From Opitutia bacterium UBA4654 (lineage in GTDB: Bacteria > Verrucomicrobiota > Verrucomicrobiia > Opitutales > Intestinicryptomonadaceae), in assembly GCA_002405555.1 (NCBI GenBank), contig DHMA01000048.1, positions 1 through 8,543 of the forward strand: a stretch of 8,543 nucleotides of DNA. Direction: 5' to 3'. Both the position numbers and the translations under genes were made by a program. The notes beneath the pieces are model-generated. The model saw only the letters and a list, made by a program, of their open reading frames with translations, made no database searches and was not told where the DNA came from. Below, piece after piece: positions 4,513 through 8,543 of this stretch. Positions within the stretch are counted from its first letter, which is position 1. Each line of letters begins with the position of its first letter.

Positions 4513-6021
4513 ATGACACCAACATTCGAACAATTCAAAAAGTACGCTTCGGACTCGAACGTAATCCCCGTCTACGCCGAATTGCTCGCCGACTTGGAAA
4601 CGCCCGTTTCGGTTTTCACCAAGCTCGACGGACTCGAAAACTGCTTTCTTTTCGAGAGCGCGGAAAACGTCGATAACTGGGGGCGTTATTCATTCATAGG
4701 CTTCGCGCCGCGCGCGACGTTTTCGCTTGTCGGGAGGAAGTCGGTGCTTGCGTTCGCCGACGGACGCAGGGTTGAATCGACTTCCGAAGAGGGGCTTGCG
4801 CCGCTCGCGCCGCTTCGCGACTATCTTGCCTCGCGCAAGCCCGCAAGGCTCGACACCCTTCCGCGCTTTTTCGGCGGAGCGGTCGGCTACTTCGGCTACG
4901 AGTGCGTGGGGCTTTTCGAAAAGCTCCCCGAACCCAAAGGCGAACGCAAATTCGACGACGCGTTCTTCGGCGTCTACGACGACATCATAATCTTCGACAA
5001 CCTCCGCCACACGGCGAAAATCGTCGCGTGCGCTAACATCGACGAGTTCGACTCGCTCGAAGCCGCCTACCGCGACGCCTGCGCGAGGGTCGAAAAGATG
5101 TCCGAAATCTACAAGTCGCCGCGCCGCCGCCCGCTGACCGCGCAGAACATCGGCGAGATTCGCCTGAAATCGAACATGTCGCACGACGACTTCTGCGACA
5201 TGGTTGAAAAAGCCAAGGAGTATATAAAGCAGGGCGAAATCATACAGGTTGTGCCGTCGCAGCGTTTCTCGACCGACGCGCCCATCGACCCGATTGCCGC
5301 ATACCGCGCCCTCAGGCTCATAAATCCGTCGCCCTACATGTTCTGCCTGAAACTCGGCGAAAAATACCTTGTCGGCTCGTCGCCCGAAACGCTTTTGCGC
5401 TTCTGCGACGGCAAGGCGCACGTCCGCCCGATTGCGGGCACGCGCCGCAGGGGTTCGGACGAAAACGAGGACATGCGCCTTGCCTCCGAACTGCTCTCGA
5501 ACGAAAAGGAACGCGCCGAGCACCTCATGCTCGTCGACTTGGGGCGCAACGACCTCTCGCGCTTCTGCGAGGCGGGCAGCGTTCAGGTGGGCGACTTCAT
5601 GTCGGTCGAGCGGTATTCGCACGTCATGCACTTGGTTTCCGACGTTTCCGGCGAAGTCAAAAAGGGCGTGGACGCGTTCGACGCGCTCGCGGCGGCTTTC
5701 CCCGCGGGCACTCTTTCGGGAGCTCCGAAAATCCGCGCAATGCAGATTATAAACGAGCTCGAGCCCGAACGCCGCGGCTGCTACGGCGGGGCTGTCGGCT
5801 ACATCGGCTACGACGGCAACATGGACTTGGCGATTACAATCAGAACCCTCCAAATCTGCGACGGCATAACGTCTGTGCAGGCGGGCGCGGGCATAGTCTA
5901 CGACTCCGTTCCCGAATTCGAGTACGAGGAAACCCGCATGAAGGCGCGCGCCGTGGCGAGGGCGATTGAAGCCGCTCACAATTTGGAATCGCTCGACGTC
6001 GCCGAACTTGAAAGGAAATAA
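4513..6021 (+). CDS. trpE: Anthranilate synthase component I, 502 aa
   Basis: TrpE converts chorismate and ammonia (from TrpG) to anthranilate plus pyruvate, the first committed step of tryptophan synthesis. The N-terminal regulatory region carries FESAENVDNWGRYSFIG (47-63), corresponding to the LLES Trp-binding motif used for feedback inhibition. The catalytic domain shows the chorismate-enzyme signatures: GEIIQVVPSQRF, RPIAGTRRRG (305-314), VDLGRNDLSR, ERYSHVMHLVS (366-376, with the conserved His), FPAGTLSGAPKIRAM (396-410) and the Mg-binding YEETR (471-475). Length is normal. The ATG at 4513 is chosen because the alternative TTG at 4480 falls inside the terminator loop. No Shine-Dalgarno is visible. 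The gene opens the operon behind the attenuator, and trpG starts 3 nt after its stop. TrpE is preferred over PabB because of the trp context. Confidence 0.96.
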   Translation: MTPTFEQFKKYASDSNVIPVYAELLADLETPVSVFTKLDGLENCFLFESAENVDNWGRYSFIGFAPRATFSLVGRKSVLAFADGRRVESTSEEGLAPLAPLRDYLASRKPARLDTLPRFFGGAVGYFGYECVGLFEKLPEPKGERKFDDAFFGVYDDIIIFDNLRHTAKIVACANIDEFDSLEAAYRDACARVEKMSEIYKSPRRRPLTAQNIGEIRLKSNMSHDDFCDMVEKAKEYIKQGEIIQVVPSQRFSTDAPIDPIAAYRALRLINPSPYMFCLKLGEKYLVGSSPETLLRFCDGKAHVRPIAGTRRRGSDENEDMRLASELLSNEKERAEHLMLVDLGRNDLSRFCEAGSVQVGDFMSVERYSHVMHLVSDVSGEVKKGVDAFDALAAAFPAGTLSGAPKIRAMQIINELEPERRGCYGGAVGYIGYDGNMDLAITIRTLQICDGITSVQAGAGIVYDSVPEFEYEETRMKARAVARAIEAAHNLESLDVAELERK

Positions 6022-6024
6022 AAA

Positions 6025-6600
6025 ATGGTACTTCTTATCGACAATTACGATTCGTTCACATACAATCTGTCGCACTATTTGCAGACTCTGGGCGCGGACG
6101 TGCGCGTGGTGAGAAACGACGCGATGACCGCGGACGAGCTTTTCGGGCTTGGCGCGTCGGCGGTGGTGGTCTCCCCAGGACCTAGCTCGCCCAAAAACGC
6201 GGGCGTGTGCGTCGAGTTTATCCGGAAATTCGCGGGGCGCGTGCCGATGTTCGGCGTGTGTCTCGGCATGCAGTCGATAGGCTACGCGTTCGGCGGCAAA
6301 ATCGTCCGCGCGATGCGCACAATGCACGGCAAGGTAAGCAAAATAGAGCACGACGGCAGGGGCTGCTTCAAGGGAATAGCGTCGCCGATGTCGGTGGTTC
6401 GCTACCATTCGCTCGCGGTCGAACGCGCGACTCTTCCGCCGTGCCTCGAAGTTTCGGCGCAGGCGGAGGACGGCGAAATCATGGCTCTGCGCCACAGGGA
6501 GTATCTGATTGAGGGCGTGCAGTTCCACCCCGAATCGATTTTGACCTACGGCGGCAAGCGCATTCTCGCAAACTTTCTCGAAGAGGCCGACGCAAAATGA
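6025..6600 (+). CDS. trpG: Anthranilate synthase component II (glutamine amidotransferase), 191 aa
   Basis: TrpG hydrolyses glutamine and channels ammonia to TrpE. It is a class I amidotransferase with the standard start LLIDNYDSFTYNL. The nucleophile is C79 in FGVCLGMQSIG, and H168 and E170 in GVQFHPES complete the triad. Length matches stand-alone TrpG/PabA. Two positions are unusual: PGPSSP (51-56) where PGPGxP is normal in the oxyanion strand, and CLGMQ where CLGHQ is common. The triad is intact, so activity is expected. A good Shine-Dalgarno, AAAGGAA (6011-6017), sits inside the end of trpE, and only 3 nt separate the genes. The stop overlaps the trpD start by 4 nt. In many bacteria one such subunit also serves PabB, and whether that holds here cannot be told from the window. 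Confidence 0.95.
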   Translation: MVLLIDNYDSFTYNLSHYLQTLGADVRVVRNDAMTADELFGLGASAVVVSPGPSSPKNAGVCVEFIRKFAGRVPMFGVCLGMQSIGYAFGGKIVRAMRTMHGKVSKIEHDGRGCFKGIASPMSVVRYHSLAVERATLPPCLEVSAQAEDGEIMALRHREYLIEGVQFHPESILTYGGKRILANFLEEADAK

Positions 6601-7625
6601 ACGCCGAATGCACACTCCGCGCCCTGCGCAAAATAGCCAACACCCGCGCGAACCTCTCCGCCGACGAGAGCCGCGCCGTGTTCGACGAAATCATGGGCGG
6701 CGAGGTTGACGACCGCACGCTTGCGGCGTTCCTTACCGCGCTCAAAATGAAGGGCGAAACCGTGGACGAAATCGTGGGGGCCGCGTCCGCCATGCGCAAG
6801 AGGGCGGCGTTCGTAAACGCGGGAGCGTACGCGCCGATTGACACCTGCGGCACGGGCGGCGACGGCATGGACACCTTCAACATCTCCACGACCTCCGCGT
6901 TCATAGTGGCGGGCGCGGGTGTGGGGGTGGCAAAGCACGGCAACAGGGCGGCGACGAGCAAATGCGGCTCCGGCGACGTTCTCGCCGCGCTCGGCTTCAA
7001 CCTCGACGTCCACCCCGAAGTGATGGAGCACTGCTTGCAGGAAAACGGAATCGCGTTTCTTTTCGCGCCCAAAATGCACCCCGCAATGCGCTACGCCGCG
7101 CCCGTCCGCAAGGCTCTGGGCTTCCGCACGGCGTTCAATTTGCTCGGACCTCTGGTGAACCCCGCGGGGGCGACTGGGCAGGTCGTTGGAGTGTTCGACG
7201 CCTCGATGACTGAGTTTGTCGCCGAGTGCCTCAAAAAACTCGGCGGACGCCGCGCGTTCGTAATCCACGGCGACGACGGCTTGGACGAAATTTCGCCCTG
7301 CGCCCCCACAAAAGTCAGCGAGCTTAAAAACGGCTTCGTCAAGACCTACGAATTCAACCCGCTGAAATACATTCCGAACCTCGCCGACATGTCGGAGCTG
7401 CGCGGGGGCGACCCCGCCGAAAACGCGGAAATCACGCGCGGCATTCTCGACGGGAAAATCGGCGGCGGCGCAAGGAACGCGTGCCTGCTAAACGCCGCGG
7501 CGGGAATCGTCGTCGGCGGAAAAACGGACGACTTCGGCGAGGCCGTGGAGCTTGCAAAAAAATCTCTGGATTCGGGCGCGGCCCGCGCAAAGCTCGACGT
7601 CCTCGTAAAATTTTCAAGACAATGA
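6597..7625 (+). CDS. trpD: Anthranilate phosphoribosyltransferase, 342 aa
   Basis: TrpD transfers the phosphoribosyl group of PRPP to anthranilate. Family motifs are in order: the PRPP-loop DTCGTGGDG (82-90) followed by NIST, KHGNRAATSKCGSGD (113-127), the HP-x-MR...VR-x-LGFRTAFNLLGPLVNP segment that shapes the anthranilate tunnel, and HGDDGLDEIS (224-233) with the acidic Mg/PRPP residues. The normal S-x-SGSAD reads SKCGSGD here, a mild variant. Length is typical. The start ATG overlaps the trpG stop (ATGA, 6597-6600), and the stop overlaps the trpC start in the same way (7622-7625), so translation is coupled on both sides. It is a stand-alone TrpD, not the TrpG-TrpD fusion of enterobacteria. 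Confidence 0.96.
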   Translation: MNAECTLRALRKIANTRANLSADESRAVFDEIMGGEVDDRTLAAFLTALKMKGETVDEIVGAASAMRKRAAFVNAGAYAPIDTCGTGGDGMDTFNISTTSAFIVAGAGVGVAKHGNRAATSKCGSGDVLAALGFNLDVHPEVMEHCLQENGIAFLFAPKMHPAMRYAAPVRKALGFRTAFNLLGPLVNPAGATGQVVGVFDASMTEFVAECLKKLGGRRAFVIHGDDGLDEISPCAPTKVSELKNGFVKTYEFNPLKYIPNLADMSELRGGDPAENAEITRGILDGKIGGGARNACLLNAAAGIVVGGKTDDFGEAVELAKKSLDSGAARAKLDVLVKFSRQ

Positions 7626-8410
7626 GCGACATTCTCGAAACAATCTGCGACGCCTCCCGCGCCGATTTGGACGCGGCGAAAAAACGCCTTCCCTTTGCGG
7701 AGCTTCTTTCCGCCGCCGAAAAAACGCCCCGCGCGGCGTCTTTCAAAAGCGCCCTGCGCGCGCGCGGCGGCAACCCCGCGGTAATCGCCGAAATGAAAAA
7801 GGCGTCGCCGTCGGCTGGGCTTATCCGCGCCGATTTCGAGCCGTCGAAACTTTGCGTAGAGCTGGAATCGGCGGGGGCTTCCGCGCTGTCGGTGCTTACC
7901 GAGCGCAACTATTTTCTGGGAAGCCTCGAATTTCTGCGCGACGCCGCAAGCCGCGTGAAAATTCCGCTTCTGCGCAAGGATTTCATTTTCGACGAATACC
8001 AGATTGCCGAGGCGAAAGCCGCGGGGGCGTCCGCGGTGCTTCTCATCGCAAAAATGCTCGAAAAGCCCGACTTCAAGCGGCTCTTCGACTTCGCAAAATC
8101 GCTCTCGCTCGACGTTCTCGCCGAGGCGCACGACGAAGCGGAAATCGAGGCAGCCCTCGACTGCGGCGCGGACATCGTCGGCGTGAACTGCCGCAACCTG
8201 CGCACGTTCGGGCTTGATTTTTCGGTTTCGGAACGCCTGCTGAAAACGCTGCCCGACGGCGTCGTGAAAGTGGCGGAAAGCGGCGTGGACTCGCGCGAGA
8301 CGCTGCTGCGCGCGCGCGACGCGGGCGCGGACGCCGCCCTTGTGGGAACCGCGCTCATGAAAGCGCAATCGCCGTCTGCGGCGTTGGAAAAACTTTTGGG
8401 GTCGTTGTGA
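7622..8410 (+). CDS. trpC: Indole-3-glycerol phosphate synthase, 262 aa
   Basis: TrpC is a (beta/alpha)8 enzyme that decarboxylates and closes CdRP to indole-3-glycerol phosphate. Key elements are present: AEMKKASPSAG (56-66) with E57 and the catalytic K59, LTERNYFLGS (92-101), LLRKDFIFDEYQI (116-128) with the general acid K119, LAEAH (166-170) with E168, VNCRNL (188-193) with N189, and VAESGV (217-222) for phosphate binding. The usual VNNRNL carries C190 at its second Asn, a small deviation. Length matches monofunctional TrpC, so it is not the TrpC-TrpF fusion of E. coli. The ATG overlaps the trpD stop, and the TGA overlaps the GTG of trpF. Confidence 0.96.
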   Translation: MSDILETICDASRADLDAAKKRLPFAELLSAAEKTPRAASFKSALRARGGNPAVIAEMKKASPSAGLIRADFEPSKLCVELESAGASALSVLTERNYFLGSLEFLRDAASRVKIPLLRKDFIFDEYQIAEAKAAGASAVLLIAKMLEKPDFKRLFDFAKSLSLDVLAEAHDEAEIEAALDCGADIVGVNCRNLRTFGLDFSVSERLLKTLPDGVVKVAESGVDSRETLLRARDAGADAALVGTALMKAQSPSAALEKLLGSL

Positions 8411-8543
8411 AAATCAAAATTTGCGGAGTTTCGAACGTGGGCGACGCCCTGAAAATTTCGAAGGCGGGCGCGGACTACGTCGGGCTTATCTTCGCCGAAA
8501 AAAGCCCGCGTCTCGTTTCGGAGTCGGAAGCCCGCGCGATTGC
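8407..8543 (+). CDS. trpF: Phosphoribosylanthranilate isomerase, N-terminal fragment (runs off window end)
   Basis: TrpF performs the Amadori rearrangement of phosphoribosylanthranilate to CdRP, the step between TrpD and TrpC. Forty-five codons are visible from a GTG at 8407, which overlaps the trpC stop by 4 nt (GTGA). The translation opens MKIKICGVSNVGDALKISKA, then GADYVGLIF and SPR, matching the conserved KICG start with the catalytic Cys and the GAD-x-x-GxIF-x-x-SPR motif of TrpF. Frame, overlap and pathway context agree. trpB and trpA are expected downstream but are not in the window. Confidence 0.93.
   Translation, partial: MKIKICGVSNVGDALKISKAGADYVGLIFAEKSPRLVSESEARAI

Noticed and set aside
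4690..6615. Long minus-strand open frame opposite trpE and trpG
   Set aside because: The plus strand carries unmistakable TrpE and TrpG motifs. The antisense frame has biased composition and no motif.

Overview
The window looks like chromosome from a GC-rich bacterium, probably a gut-type member of the Verrucomicrobiota or the wider PVC group. This assignment is an inference. It rests on the N-terminus of ribosomal protein S1, a secreted GH42-like glycosidase of the kind expanded in Verrucomicrobiota, Lentisphaerota and Planctomycetota, and frequent lack of Shine-Dalgarno sequences. No rRNA or tRNA is present to confirm it. Coding is dense, and I see no mobile elements, CRISPR arrays or tRNAs.

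Layout. (1) At 1-126 on the minus strand lies the first 42 codons of rpsA, with a structured mRNA leader just upstream. (2) Positions 127-423 form the divergent intergenic region. It holds that leader, an inverted repeat and a perfect 24-nt palindrome. (3) At 424-3141 on the plus strand is a 905-aa secreted glycoside hydrolase-like protein with a GH42-type barrel, a trimerisation-like domain and a C-terminal beta domain. (4) At 3075-4249 on the minus strand is a tight four-gene operon of small membrane proteins. It encodes three tandem CD225/dispanin-type paralogues (89, 80 and 100 aa) and then a DUF2752 protein (118 aa), whose 3' end overlaps the 3' end of the glycosidase gene antisense. (5) At 4250-4512 are divergent control regions. 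They include a promoter and a complete ribosome-mediated trp attenuator: an 11-aa leader peptide with tandem Trp codons, an antiterminator and an intrinsic terminator. (6) At 4513-8543 on the plus strand is the tryptophan operon trpE-trpG-trpD-trpC-trpF, with trpF cut by the window end.

How the genes work together. TrpE and TrpG make anthranilate from chorismate and glutamine. TrpD adds the phosphoribosyl group, TrpF isomerises the product, and TrpC closes the ring to indole-3-glycerol phosphate. TrpB and TrpA would finish the pathway and presumably lie downstream. The genes touch or overlap by 4 nt, which indicates translational coupling. The leader peptide should sense charged tRNA-Trp and control read-through into the whole operon.

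The least understood part is the dispanin/DUF2752 operon. It is a compact set of four small membrane proteins, three of them homologous to each other, and I can assign no function to it. The trp attenuator is the best-supported regulatory discovery.
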